64,000 bases of DNA from Prostheceraeus crozeri (GCA_907163375.1 CAJQUW010005560.1:176001-240000); one strand, 5' to 3'. Positions 42,668 to 55,190 are shown, numbered from the stretch's first letter. The notes: generated by a model not told the origin, from the sequence alone. Numbers and translations: made by a program.

Positions 42668-43659
42668 CAGAGTTGGTTACAGGCTTGGTCCGCTATAGCT
42701 TTCTCGGCCCGCGGGCCTACGGACCTAATGAGGTGAAATATACGTCATTTGATTTTAAAGGAGTCAGCTGAAATACGAACACATGACAAGATCGGAGATA
42801 GGCAAGGACAATCGTCATCAGTCACGTGATTCTTATGCTAGCATGCATTATGGGAACGTCATCAGTCACGTGATTCTTATGCTAGCATGCATTACGGGAA
42901 CGTCATCAGTCACGTGATTCCTATGCTAACATGCATTATGGGAACGTCATCAGTCACGTGATTCTTATGCTAACATGCATTACGGGAACGTCACCAGTCA
43001 CGTGATTCTTATGCTAGCATGCATTATGGGAACGTCATCAGTCACGTGATTCTTATGCTAGCATGCATTACGGGAACGTCATCAGTCACGTGATTCCTAT
43101 GCTAACATGCATTACAGAAACGTCATTGTAGACATCCTGCTGTCGTCAGCTGCCGAACCGCACTTAATTGGCTGACTCATCGATGGGAGTGACAGCTACG
43201 CACGCAGCACGCTATTTGTTAACAATACGATCAGATGCCGGTCGCCGCAAGAATGTCATAAACAGATTATTCCTGTCTTACTTGAATCTTCGGTCAACAC
43301 AACACCGTTAGGCCAACAAAATTTTGCCCTAAGCAATTTATGAACTTTTAAAAATATTTCGTATTTGGCCTACCGCATGCATGCATAGGCTACGCTTTGG
43401 GTAGCGGCCTAGATAGCCTGCCAGTAGTCTGTACATGCAAGAGTTGATTGAGAAATATGAATCTACCAGGAACAGCATGGTCTCATAGGCTCAAACCTGC
43501 ATAGCCTCTTCATAAAGCATATCTGAAGTTGAAAGGTCGAATTCTACTTATGCGGGTTGAAATGAAAATGGCGCGGGCTCTTTCGGGCTGCAAACTAGCA
43601 ATACGGGCCGGACCGCGGTGTGGGGCGAGCCCGGAAAATCCGGCCCGCTTCCAACTGTG
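42668..43659. mobile_element. hAT-like non-autonomous element, ~990 bp, 7/8-bp target duplication
   Basis: Left end CAGAGTTGG..., right end inverted CACAGTTGGAAGCGGGCC. Flanks are ATACAGGC (42660-42667) and CTACAGGC (43660-43667). GC-rich subterminal blocks with CGGCCCGCGGGCC and CCGGCCCGC occur at both ends. It contains the 44-bp array 42813-43120 and no transposase. Confidence 0.65.
42813..43120 (+). repeat. 44-bp tandem array, 7 units, each with a CACGTG E-box
   Basis: Exact 44-bp period (units start at 42813, 42857, 42901 and so on). The unit holds CGTCATCAGTCACGTGATTC and TTATGCTAGCATGCATTACG. Each copy has a palindromic CACGTG, a GCTAGC/GCATGC core and a near-CRE CGTCA. Copies alternate between two variants. 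Confidence 0.95.
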
Positions 43660-43667
43660 CTACAGGC

Positions 43668-44124
43668 CCCACTGTCTTGCTTGCAAAATGATCATTTAAT
43701 CAAATCTGGAAAAGTTGATGGATTCTAAGATCTTGCGATCTTTTAATTAGCTTTTGAGTTGCTGCTGCTTGCTAATCGAACTTCTACATTTGTATTTGTA
43801 GCACGAATACATCCAAATGATTACATGCTATTTTGATATTTTTCATTCCGATGATAAGATTCATGTAGGAATCGTTCTATAACACAATTGCTCTAAGTTG
43901 AATGGAGTCGTGTCACGATTATGCAGTCAGAGTATTTTGGGCCTCAAACTTCATCTTTCGCTGGAGATGGCATGTAAACTTTCCGAAGCTTCTATGACAA
44001 GTCGCAAATAAAAACTTGATAAATTTACCAATTTGAAAATTCATTCTCAATTTTTATTTGATATTCCGAGTGTTGATTCTCTATGTTCATTTTCTGAGTG
44101 AAATATAGCTTTTCACAAATTTTG
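43668..44124. other. Non-coding sequence downstream of the kinase gene
   Basis: Featureless apart from AATAAA at 44007-44012. Confidence 0.45.
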
Positions 44125-44345
44125 TCAAGTTCGAACAGAACACTCAATATCGCTGGATTCGTAAATTTATTTTCTCTTGGTCTGCATAAGTGGACATAAG
44201 TCTGCATATTATCCACTGTTGAAGTTGTCAAATGCATGTCATAACTCTGCCGCAGATCTCTATGAGAGGCAGCGAGACCGGTTAAGACCAAGAGAAAATA
44301 AATTTATGAATCCAGCGATATTGAGTGTTCTGTTCAAATTTGCGC
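44125..44345. repeat. Palindrome, ~210 bp
   Basis: 44130-44185 (GAACAGAACACTCAATATCG, CTGGATTCGTAAATTTATTT) is the reverse complement of 44284-44340, with a ~100-bp loop. Probably a MITE relic. Confidence 0.85.
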
Positions 44346-44829
44346 ATATGAAGAGAATATTTGTCAAATTCATTTGCAATTATGATCTTCTTGATCTACA
44401 TTTTCATCAGTCATTTATCTAGCTACTTCAAATTGTGTAGATAAAGCAATTTTTATGCTTGAAAATTAATGAAATAGACAAGTTAAGTATACGTTTGCAC
44501 TGACAAATATTAATTAAACTTTACGTGGATCAAATAACTTAATTACTTGGGAAAGTGGTGTAATTTTGAAAGAGGATCTAGAGCCTACAAAATATGAAGG
44601 ATAAAAATTCCAGGAAAATAATTCTAATGTCATTTAATAAAATTCCCAAATTCTGTGGAATCAGAGGCCATGAAAAGTCTTAATTGTCTCAAAAGTGGCA
44701 AAAGTTGCCTCTTTTACGGCAACCGACTTTCATTATCCGACAAAAACTGTGGTAAGCAGCGGAAAGCTAAATACAGATTCAACTAAAGGCTTGTCTGTTA
44801 TAATATAGAAAATGAAACATCTTAGTGGT
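44346..44829. other. Intergenic sequence, nothing recognised
   Basis: AT-rich, no signal seen. Confidence 0.5.
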
Positions 44830-45060
44830 TCCCCACTAAGAAAGGCGTAAGACGGGGATGCTCAGTTTCTCCTATGCTCTTCAACTCTACTCTGAGGAAG
44901 TTATGAGACTTCGTGGATGAGCTCACAGAAATTGGCGTGACCGTATGCGGACAGAACTTAAACAATCTCCACCATGCTGATGATATTGTTCTTGCTGCAA
45001 CCTCTTGCTGATCTACAGGCCTTACTGAACGAAGTTGATAGGATTTCCAACGACCTCAAT
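44830..45060 (+). pseudogene. LINE reverse transcriptase core fragment (RTE/Nimb-type)
   Basis: The + translation gives KKGVRRGCSVSPMLFN (RT motif B', usually GVRQGCPLSPLLFN), a stop, then DFVDELTEIGVTV and LNNLHHADDIVLAATSC with the catalytic ADD. In-frame stops and short length show a dead fragment. Confidence 0.82.
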
Positions 45061-45122
45061 CCAACGACGAAGGTGATGGCAGCAACTCGAGATCATGTCG
45101 ATCTGAATATTCGTTGGAGACA

Positions 45123-45515
45123 CTAGGTGACATTCCACGCGTAATTACGGAATGCCCCAAACATCCGTGGTTAAAGACATTCTATTCTTCTTCTGCACTA
45201 AGAGTCAGAAATCACTTGATCTGATGCTGTTAAAACATTCTATGAATACGCGCGGGCGAGCGTTTATAGCTTGTGCGTCGTCTACGGTTGTCTGCGTTGC
45301 CGCTTGAACCACGGATGGACCATGTTCTGTCTTCCCTGAGCATGAAATTGAGGTCCTATCACATTGTTTAGCCTCTGATACATGCAGACACATGAGACGC
45401 AAAGTCTATGTAACAGGACTGCCGACAGATGTTGCAGCAATGTCACGCATAGCCACGGATGTTTAGGGTCATGTGTAATTACGCGTAATGGAGCGTGGCA
45501 TGTCACCTAGTGTAC
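45123..45515. mobile_element. Foldback element, ~390 bp
   Basis: Left arm 45123-45175 (ACTAGGTGACATTCCACGCG, AAACATCCGTGG) is repeated inverted at 45455-45515 (CCACGGATGTTTAGGGTCAT, TGGCATGTCACCTAGT). The right arm carries an extra ~12-bp piece. The central ORFs are not recognisable. Confidence 0.8.
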
Positions 45516-45519
45516 TCCC

Positions 45520-45692
45520 CCTTTCCGGGGGCTTGAACGGTGCTGACATTGTCAGACCTTTCTGGAGCGTTGTGTCACTGTTAGTCCGGCTGCCCTTCCT
45601 GCCGACTTCAAATGACACTTTTGGGGCTCGACCTCTGTACCGAAAGATCACTAGGCCAAGCACTTGACCACTGTGCCACGGAGACCACCATC
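45520..45692 (-). mobile_element. Single SINE copy, tRNA-derived head
   Basis: On the minus strand, GGTCTCCGTGGCACAGTGGT carries the A box, GAGGTCGAGCCCC the B-like box, and AGTCGGCAGGAAGGGCAGCC the body, followed by CTGACAATGTCAGCACCGTT and CAAGCCCCCGG. It is the single-copy counterpart of the 4395-6180 array and shows the element's normal organisation. Confidence 0.78.
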
Positions 45693-46150
45693 TGTAAACA
45701 AAATTCATTTGCTGGAATGTGTTCGTCTCTGTTTCGGTGTGTCATCACGATGTGAAGGGATTCAGTTCTCGGAGCGGTGCGGTCATGCGAGCTTATAATC
45801 AAAATCGAACATAATTAGACGCTTCTCTATGAGTTGTTTGAATAGAAAACAGAATTGGTAAAAATGAACATACGGGTGTGCAATCCGGTCCCGTCTTCAG
45901 GTTTGACAAAGAGTTGGGATCTTTTGTGTGTGGTATTTAGCCAAATTATGAATTTAATGGAATAAAGTCAACTCAAACTTTTACAAAAACCTCAAACTCG
46001 ATTGTAGTAGGCCTACCATTTTAATACAGAATTCAACTCTTGAACACAGACATCGACACTGAGAGACTTTAGTTTAAGAGATCAAGACCTTTCACTGCAT
46101 TATTCATTTGGATATCAGATTTATATGATTACCTTCATTTGTCAACCTAT
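45693..46150. other. Intergenic sequence, nothing recognised
   Basis: No signal seen. Confidence 0.5.
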
Positions 46151-46768
46151 TAGTCCGGGAGCTAGCGTGAAGTTGTGCAGGGAACGAGGTAGTACATAAA
46201 ACTTTCACATAGCATAGTACACCTCTAACCTACTGCAAAACTTCGCGTCTGCCGGATCAGATCATTTGCTTTTCAGAAATAGAGAGGATAACACAATCCT
46301 ATGTATTTCCAGTGGTAAAATTGTGACATCTGAGGTGTTGATTCCATTTTCAGACACTTTTCGTTGGTGTAACTGCAAATTTTAACATAGAAATTTCAGG
46401 AAAATTGTTGATATACTTTAACGAAAAGTGTCTGTTTGTACACTTTACTTCATCCTCTGTCACTGAATGATAACTCATTTGAGATATCATGATCTGTAGA
46501 TGATTTCTATAATAACCAGTTCAACAAAATACCAATTTGTGTAACTTTTATGAGCAAAAATTCGAAAAAATGGAGTCAACACCTTAAATGTCACAATTTT
46601 ACCATTGGAAATACATAGGATTTTGTTATCCTCTCTATTTCTGAAAAGCAAATGATCTGATCCGGCAGACGCGAAGTTTTGCAGTAGGTTAGAGGTGTAC
46701 TATGCTATGTGAAAGTTTTATTTACTACCTCGTTCCCTGCACAACTTCACGCTAGCTCCCGGACTATA
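46151..46768. mobile_element. Palindromic MITE (copy 2), ~618 bp
   Basis: Well-preserved terminal repeats TAGTCCGGGAGCTAGCGTGA and, at the right end, TTCACGCTAGCTCCCGGACTA. The inner arms are those of 13104-13854, but the left arm lacks about 130 bp near its middle, where TTCCATTTTCAGACACTTTT joins sequences that are apart in copy 1. Its outer ~76 bp is the relative of the 76-bp satellite unit. Confidence 0.92.
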
Positions 46769-48771
46769 TAGGCAAGGCTACAGTATCTTCTCCGGATAAG
46801 CAAGAGTTCTCGACGAGGTGCTCTTAAAATGTTTTGGACGACTACACACATCTAGCACTTTCCAGTCCCTTACTTCCAAAGAATGAATATAACTCTGAAT
46901 TTAGCTTTCTTCAACAATTCCGGTGCGTATGATATCAACACTTCCGGCTTATTGCGGAATCTGAATTAACTGCATGCCAGCCATGTGTTTGCTCAGTTAA
47001 TTTCAATTAATTCAAGAAGTATCTGTTATGATTAATGACTTTGAGGTTACATGCACTGCATATTAACCCTGAAGTGGTTGCTCATTTTTTTCACCTCATC
47101 CGGTTGTTTGTTAACATTTTGTAAACAGAAAATTTTACCTAATATTAAGCTAATTTTAAAACGGAAAGAAAGTTAAGATGAGTGCAGTTATCTCCGTATA
47201 ATCTTCTTCTCAAAGCAGGGTATTTTTCGCCATTTTTTTCTTATTTGAGTTCTTTACAGTCAATTCACTTTGCATTGCTTGTGTACATGTGATGCAGGAT
47301 ACAGGTAATCATCATATGATATTTGCTGTTTCTATTCAAAATATAATAATAAAGAAATTATTATATGATTAGATGCATGGATCTTTACTGCACATGAAGC
47401 ACTGTCGAGGAATGTTGACTGTGAGAGAACATGAAATGTTTGTTCTTCTTTGAAACCTAGCACTGCATCAGCCTATACAATGGCTCTTGGTAAGTGATTA
47501 CTTCTAATACGATGATGAAAGTCATCCCAGTAGCCATTTATAATAGAATATAATGCTTACTAATTTAAATTATTAGTTAAAGTAGTCCTAATGAGGACTG
47601 ATGGCGTTCTCCAATCCGCAAGTGTACAAAGGCAATGCTACTGTAACCATTGGATTAATCAGTTCTTAAAAGAACTCAATGTAGCCTTCTCGTGGCAACG
47701 AATTAAAATTGATCAGCTTTGGCCCAATATCTGGTAAAAATGGAAATCTTCTGACTTGTACTAATACCATAGATTCAGAGTGAGTCGCAAAGGGTTTTGC
47801 GAGCTGAATGCGCAACCTCTTTCAAGTCATGCTTTCTTCTTTAGTACAGCCATCTTTCTTCAAAGGCAATTCCCATTCAATGCTTATTCAAACAGTCGAT
47901 ATCAATCATATACCAATAAGGACCATCTCACGATTTCTACTCATGACATGTGTCTCTACCATTTCGTCCGTTACATCACATAGATCCTTGAAGTACATAA
48001 TCATTTATGAGCAGAGTTTTTCTGTTTCCATCACAAGGCGCTCAATCATGTGTGAGACGAAATCTTATCTGTGATGTTCTGCTGATACCTATTCACGAAA
48101 CCATATGCGATAACCGAAACACGAAGATGATTGGGTGATTATACAGCCTTGATGGTTGTGAGTCAGATCACCTGCAATACAGGTGAATCACATGAATACA
48201 GGTACCGGAATATCTGAAGAAATTACAGTACGATAAACTAGACAGAGAGATATATGTTGAATTTTCCGAATTGGATTTGGTCTGGTCGAGATGAAAGATC
48301 AAGCCAATCGAATGACTGGTTGGAAGGTTATAGGAGTTGTATGTAAAAAGCTCACATATGAAAGAGATTCCGAGTACGTAGATGTTCTGTAACTTTTGAA
48401 GGACGGCCTTGAAACGTCTGAGTACTGTCAAAACGTCAGACGTTTTGTTGATGCACAAAATAATCTTTTCTTATCGATTGCATCTCGAGTTTTACTTGCC
48501 TTGCCAGGACCTTCTTTTGGTAACAGCTCCCATTGTAGGAGAAGTAATATAATGATTAATTGTTTTAGTTGACTGACAGCGAGATGCTCTGAATACTTCT
48601 GTAGAGTCTGTCAGAAGACAATGAAAGTTTCTTTGTATCGCAGTCACATCCATCAACTAAAGATGGTCTCAATAAGATAAATTCTGAAGTCTTAATAATA
48701 TGTACTCCACAGACAGAATTAGATTCATCTGCGCGCGCTTCGGTTTCCTAGAAAGGAAGAATTGTATGTAA
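46769..48771. other. Intergenic sequence, nothing recognised
   Basis: 2 kb of AT-rich DNA without element ends, arrays or plausible exons. Confidence 0.5.
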
Positions 48772-51035
48772 CCTTAATATCGAAATGGCACATCACAGAA
48801 TTAGACAACTTGCTCCTTCTCGAATGGATAATTCGTGGATCGCTTGCTATTGGAAATGGCAAACAATAAGCTGTCAGCAAAGGACAACAGAGCCAGTGAG
48901 AGATGCGTGCGTGCTGTGATATCACTTCGCACACAGCAAAACACACATCGATGCCTGGCTTCGATTCAATGTATGCACTATACAGTGAGCAATGCCGAGG
49001 AGAGGATGTGAAATCATCAAGTGAACTAATTTTCGTACGCCTGCTACTTTCTTTAATAATGATTGGAAGGGTCAACATTATGGAGAAAACTTGTGCGCAA
49101 TTGATCGGAATTCTTCGAATCTGAAGGAATTTTATATTTCACAGTGCTATAATCTCTATGATTATTGCTTCCACAATATAGTTTATCCTTTCCAAAGTAT
49201 GCATAAATTTCAAAGAGTGCAATAAACAGTCTTTATTGCACTCCTTCATTGAAATACATTAGCACATAGAAAGTTTTCTCGACTTCTGTAACACCTAAAT
49301 CTTGTAAAATTTTGATATATTGTATGAATGGATATTGCATACTCGTGCATACTCAATTCACACAATTGGAAGAGGAAGGAATCGAGAAATGAGAGAGAAA
49401 TGAAGATGAATTTATATCAGGTTGCATTAAATGAATGATGTTTTTGTTTAGATCATCCCAAAAAATTATTTTCATGTATATTACAGTACATCTGCGTATT
49501 CTGCTCATCTTCCCATGTTCCATTTTTCGATACGACTAATTAAATGGGCGCAAATATTGTCTCTTTATAGTGACATAAATGCTTCATTTTAGGCGGTTCT
49601 ATTGAGAATATTTTTTCCAAACTTGCTCCATGCCCTTTAGAAATATAAAACTCACAATGTCATGTACGTTAGTGTTTTCAATGTTTCCATTTTATACCGG
49701 TTATTAGCCATAGAAAAAATACAGCATAATTTTATGTCTTTTTTGAAAAATTCTCACACCCATGTCAATGGGCGAATCACTGAAATTCAACAATACACTT
49801 TTGTATGATGCCCTCAATTTTAATATATCCTAGTTTGAGTGTCGTAGACTGCAAACTCTGTTGGCGACAGTTGAAAAAGGGCCAAAATCCATGTTTTATC
49901 TTTGAAGAGCTGCAGTGAAAATCCCATGTTGAAATTGATATGAACGGATCGACAGTTTTTTTCATTTTGCCCTTAAATTGACTGTCAGAAAATGTTAGAC
50001 CCCCATATTCCTTCCTAAGCGTGAATAACTGTGCACAATTTGGCACAATTTTGACCCTCAAAAATCTTTCTTCGCCTCTGCTCGAATTGGTATTGAGATG
50101 AAGCGTTAGATCTTCTCATGAGGTCGAGACATTCACTAAAGCTTTGTATTTCAAGTTTAAGAATTAGAAATTTCTCAAAACTCTTGTCTGCAGGCTCGTC
50201 GAAAGGAAAAGTCATTGTTTTTTTTTCAATAGATGCTTTCTCAGAGTTGGAGTTGAATTTGAGAAAACTGTACGATGAAAACATGTTAAATTTGCTGAAT
50301 TTTCAATTGTCATGTGTCCCATGATGATGATGATGACGTAAACACTGTCGCCTACAGACGCTCCCAAACGTAGATTTGGCCGATTTTCAAGGCGAGATTG
50401 CGACCAAACTGTTGACATTTGAATGTCCAGTATAGAACATACAGGAAAGCTACCTAGTATCCATCGATGCTCAAAAAATCAGTTACCATTGATTGACGCT
50501 GCGACCTGTAGCCTGAACCAACCGATTGGCTTGACTGTTTGTTGATGACTAGTTGTTGATGAGATAAATCTGCATGTACAATGGACAGAGAAGCAGGCTA
50601 TCTGATTTCAAAATTGCTTTGGTTTGATTTTCACATCATGTTAAGGATCATGATAATAGATTCTGGTAGTTCTGTGAAATATAAAGTTACTTACAGAGCT
50701 CGTGCAAAGATATCCAGCTTAATTGCATTTTTCTCGATCAACAAACTATGCCCTCGCCCTTCGGGCTCGTGCATAGACATGTTGATCTCAAAAAATGCAA
50801 TAAAGCTGGATACTTTGCACTTGTTGTGTAAATAACTATTGGCAATCAAAGCACTTCGCTGGAACTCACATTAATCCGCAAGCTACGCACGACTATTTTT
50901 CCTATCTCTGTAAGGTATTAGGAATTCCTTTTTGCCCACCTAATAGGTTCCTCAATGTGCCGTCCATTTCGTATTAATCACACTTCTAGCAAACCGAAGC
51001 AGATGAACAAAATATTTAATTCTGTGACTACACCA
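48772..51035. mobile_element. Old copy of the 29547-30601 MITE family, split by ~1.7 kb
   Basis: 48772-49133 matches the first part of the family's arm (AACATTATGGAGAAAACTTG, TGCGCAATTGATCGGAATTC). 50868-51035 matches its direct continuation (AATCCGCAAGCTACGCACGA, CTATTTTTCCTATCTCTGTA). The interval 49134-50867 must be later DNA. It contains hairpins at 49215-49246 (GAGTGCAATAAA stem) and 50704-50818, and no recognisable gene. Confidence 0.7.
50704..50818. repeat. 115-bp hairpin element
   Basis: Arms TGCAAAGATATCCAGCTTAA, TTGCATTTTTCTCGATCAAC and their inverted counterparts (GTTGATCTCAAAAAATGCAA, GCTGGATACTTTGCA) surround a loop with CTCGCCCTTCGGGCTCG, itself a small stem. Probably a very short MITE. 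Confidence 0.85.
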
Positions 51036-51506
51036 GAGGCATAAATCATGCTCTGACTTTGTAACTTTCTAAGAATTGCTTCGTAACACAAATCACTGAC
51101 AATATCATGTTACATAGATAGATTCATTTGTGACATTGATTTCAAGTTTCTGGCATTACAAATCAATAGCTTCACTTCACAGATTGCCGCTCTTTGACTC
51201 ACTGCATTGGGAATCACTTTCTCGAAAAGACATCGATGCATGTCATCCACATGAGATTGAATTTTCATCAAAATATTGAACAGAGGAATTATGATACTAC
51301 TCTCAATCTGTTTAAGTAACTGATTATATCATTTCTTTTATCAATGACATCTAAGTTCACGCACGTGCCGTTCAGTTGCGTTTTATTGTGTACTGCTTAT
51401 ACTGTCGCATCCCGCGACACGTGGCAACCGGCCGTCTGAATACTGTATTCATTTGACTGAATTCAAGCGGATTGTATGACGCTGTTCAGGGAAAGCTGAG
51501 TGCACG
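51036..51506 (+). other. Upstream region of the oxidoreductase gene
   Basis: No TATA box or other promoter element could be named with confidence. The last ~100 bp are richer in GC (CATCCCGCGACACGTGGCAA, GGCCGTCTGA) and include a CACGTG. The 5' UTR presumably lies here. Confidence 0.4.
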
Positions 51507-51795
51507 ATGGCAGACGAGAGAGATCGCACAGCAGTCGCTTTATTTGGCGTTGGCAGAATTGGAAGGATTCGACTGGAAAATCTCAGTTATGAAAAACATT
51601 ATAAAGTGAAATATGTTGTTGATACCAACAAGGGCTACGCTTCCAAAGTATTAGCAGACCTTCACCTGGATTCAATCACGCCTCTAGATCTGGATGAAAT
51701 AAATGCTGTCCTCAACGATGAAGAAATTGCTGCTATATTCATTTGTACTCCAACGTCGTCGCATGCGGAGATAATAACCAAGGGACTTAATGCTG
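51507..51795 (+). CDS. First coding exon of a Gfo/Idh/MocA-family oxidoreductase
   Basis: ATG at 51507 in a good context (CACGATGG), donor GTGAGT at 51796, phase 1 exit after 96 codons. Residues 10-17 (VALFGVGRIG) are the glycine-rich NAD(P)-binding turn of a Rossmann fold. VKYVVDTN is the second strand with the acidic residue that contacts the cofactor ribose. IAAIFICTPTSSHAEIITKG is the family's signature strand and helix (CTPT--H). The next exon should start with K and the EKP motif. Such enzymes include myo-inositol 2-dehydrogenases and related sugar dehydrogenases; which substrate applies cannot be told. No other exon was found up to 64000, so either the next intron is over 12 kb or the gene is truncated. 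Confidence 0.85.
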
Positions 51796-52409
51796 GTGAG
51801 TTTGATATGAAATTCTACATGCAATAAAGGCAGGAAATTTAGGCCTTTTTTCCAATATAGCGGATATTACGAGGAGCAGATTTATCACTTTCGGCGATAA
51901 CCCCGGTGTTGCAGTTCTTGCTCTCCCTGTATTTCATTTTCCGATCAGAGAATGTTGTCTTAAAACCCCAAGTTTTGAATGTGAATCTCAGTTCCCTCGG
52001 TTATATTTACCGAACGATTAAAATTTCATTAGAGGACTTATTGCTTGCATTAAACATTAAGTATCAACAGGTTTGCCGTTGGAATTGGGATTCCAATTGG
52101 AATCCCAATAGGTATTGGGATTGGGTTGAGATTGGGCTACCAAAAATCCACCCCAATCCCAATAAGCCCTCTCTCAACAAAATATACATGTAATCGTTGA
52201 CATTAATCAGTATGTTACAAATGTGTTCAAGTTGTACTGAGCAGTTCATCTTGCTGTGTCTTCATTCTGACCTTGCCTCTCTCGAATTTGAGCATTGGGA
52301 GCTCTTAGTGTGATTCACACAAATTGACACAGTCAGCTTTAACCTTACTTTATGGCTTTAACTTCCCTAGTTGCAAAAATAGACCTAATTCGGAGGCCTT
52401 CTTGTACCT
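51796..52409 (+). other. Intron sequence with an ATTGGGATT-rich palindrome
   Basis: 52069-52175 contains CAGGTTTGCCGTTGGAATTG, GGGATTCCAATTGGAATCCC and CACCCCAATCCCAATAAGCC, a palindromic repeat related to the hAT-like MITE at 60782-61055. The rest shows nothing. Confidence 0.6.
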
Positions 52410-52533
52410 CTTTCAAATGAGTTATCATTCAGTGACAGAGGATGAAGTAAAGTGTACAAACAGACACTTTTCGTTGGTGTAACTGCACATTTTAACATAG
52501 AAATTTCAGGAAAATTGTTGATATACTTTAACG
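52410..52533. mobile_element. Fragment of the palindromic MITE (central arm)
   Basis: TTTCAAATGAGTTATCATTC, GAGGATGAAGTAAAGTGTAC and GAAATTTCAGGAAAATTGTT match the inner arm of 13104-13854 and 46151-46768. Both outer ends are missing. Confidence 0.88.
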
Positions 52534-52671
52534 ATAATTTACCGACAATTGACCGACAGATCCCGACAATTTTTTTCACCGGGAAGGGCTAGCTGAAATT
52601 TCTACAGGCTGATAATCAGGGTTGGCATGTTAAAAACATCATGGCAAAAAAATAGTGTTTAAAATGTTTTT

Positions 52672-53100
52672 TAACCAGAGCTGCGGAAGCGATTGATTTT
52701 TCCATCGCTTCCAATTATTGGAGACTGGACATGGACTACACACCTCCCTCTTCATTTTCCATTACGATTCATATGTTCTGACGCTAATACTTCTCAGTCC
52801 CCACGAACTTTCTGTCGTTTACCCTAGCTGACTTGTATGCGTTTTTTTGACTTACCAAAAAGTCAAATATTTTTCAAATTTCCTGAAAATTTCGACCTTT
52901 CGGAAATTGTGAAATAAAAATGTCATATTTTCCCAACACGTGTGTAGTAAAAAAAGATATTAAACTACCGAGAGAGTGTTTGAGAATGCTGCAATGAAAT
53001 TGCCTCAAGACACAGCAATCCGCATTGATAAGATGACACTGAGGTTTTCTTATTTCGAATGTCAGTATTCTGAGATGATACACCTTCGTTTTCATCATAA
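52672..53100 (-). repeat. Dispersed repeat, inverted copy of 10035-10490
   Basis: See 10035-10490; here the blocks appear in reverse complement, from CTGCGGAAGCGATTGATTTT to GATACACCTTCGTTTTCATC. It ends 28 bp before the large TIR element at 53128. Confidence 0.8.
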
Positions 53101-53379
53101 TGAGAAAATCAGAAGTATCTACATTTACCCAGTAAACATGTGACGTCAGCGGGATGTCATGACGACGTCATTCCAGGATGGCCCACGTACGTCTTATTTG
53201 ACAGTAAAAAAGACGTCACAGCGGAAGCATCACAGGACGTCAGTATGACATCCCGCCGGGACATCCCACGTACGTCACAGCGGAACTCTCGCATGACGTC
53301 AGTCTGACATCCCGCCGGGACATCCAACGTACGTCTTCAAAGTGCTCCTACGAGACGTCCTAATGAGTCACTTGACATC

Positions 53380-54344
53380 GTGACACACATCCCATTACCA
53401 TACTTAAAACTAGTTTCAATCATTTACCCAATTATGAAGATAACGAAAACATTGGAATCATCTGTGGATAATTGTATTTTCGCAAATTATCTAAGTATTT
53501 CTGTTTGCATACACGTTTCACTTGAGACAAAAGCAGACGCTGATCAATCACGGATCCTTCTTCGATATTCCATTGACCTTCTGTAAGCACGACGTACCTG
53601 AAGTAAGAAACAGCAAAATTTTGATTAGATCACAAAAATTACATAACACGTAGGCATACATATACAACGCTGAAAAGAGAAATCACTATATTAGAATATC
53701 AATATCTAATATGATGAAATTGCTCATCAGAGGTATCGAAATGCATGCCTATTGAATTTGAGTCACCGTAGAGAAGATGCTTCGACATGTAGGCAGATAG
53801 GGCCTACATTGAATATGAACAATATGTAATTCTGTATAGTTCGTAAAATTTCTTTCATTGACATGAGGCACAACTAATCCAAAATAACAGTTTCTTCATG
53901 CTTGCTGCCTAAAATCTAGAGGCTATCGAAGCTAAATTGTAAATTGAAGACATAATTAGAAACTGAAATTAGACTAAAATTTAAAAAAAAAACATCATAC
54001 ATTTTAAAATTCACATTGTCATTATATTTTGAATGCATGCAATGCTCTGCATCTGGACAGGGACACAGTTTTTGATATATTTTTGATTTTTGACCATCTT
54101 CGGATATTTATCGCCTATAAAATTAGATCATGAATTTTAACATGATTTTGCATTAATACTGTACAACCCAATAAAATTTGACATTCGTATGATGAGAGAA
54201 TTCCTTGTTTAGATAGTATTTCCTCTGTTTTTCAAGCAAATGCGGGACAAGCGACCATCATCTTCCGGCTATAATTTATTTACACAGAATTAATTGCACA
54301 ATCATGATAAAATTAATCATCATAATTATCAATAAATAAAAAAA
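53380..54344. other. Interior of the TIR element, nothing recognised
   Basis: AT-rich, no coding potential. Confidence 0.5.
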
Positions 54345-54655
54345 GTCAGTAGATTTATTTTGATAAAATTAAAAACTAATTCTTCCACAATGTCTTTCGC
54401 ACACTCTTATTCAAGTGCAAACGTTGACTGAATATAAAATATAAAATATAAAATCATATAAGCCTACTTCTGCAGTAATATATATTTATGAACAATCCTT
54501 TTGTTCATAGATTCATTGCTGTAGAAGTATGATTTCAGATTTTGTATTTCATATTCAATCCTGCATGTTTGCACTTGAATAAGAATGAACGAAATGCATT
54601 GTGCAAGAATTAGTTTTTAATTTTATCAAAATGAATTTAGTGGCTTTATTTATAA
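54345..54655. repeat. Palindrome, ~310 bp, inside the TIR element
   Basis: Arms share TTTTGATAAAATTAAAAACT, AATTCTT, CTTATTCAAGTGCAAAC and ACTTCTGCAGTAAT-type sequence in inverted orientation, with the centre near 54500 (TGAACAATCCTTTTGTTCA). Confidence 0.85.
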
Positions 54656-55190
54656 ACTGAGTAAAGGGGAATCATTTTTTAGACATCATAATTATCATCA
54701 AATAATAAACGTTTTGTTCTATTTACAACATAATACGAAGCATAACGTTTTATTATAATTAAATCGAATATAGGCCTATTTTATGTATCCCAGAGTGTGT
54801 TGCTAACCTTACAAATATGCAAATTATAATGCAGTATTGTTATGTTTGCAACCATTTCATAAAAATCCAGGCTAGCAAAAAATACATTGCATCCGATACA
54901 TTCATGAGCAAAAGCAAATTATTTATTCATTCATTTCGCAATAATTGATAACATTCAACAAAATAAGCTTATTTGAATATTTCAACAAAACTTATGTATG
55001 TGCATGCATTACGATATTGCAAACTGATATGTGTGACGTACAGTCGTCCAATTATTCAAATATACAGTAGAATCATAATCATTATCTAGATTTTCTTAAT
55101 AAGCTTAGATACCTGTGCCTTACATTATTACATTGTTACAGTACATTTAAATCATTCACTTACGTAAAAAAATCAATGCACAATCATAAC

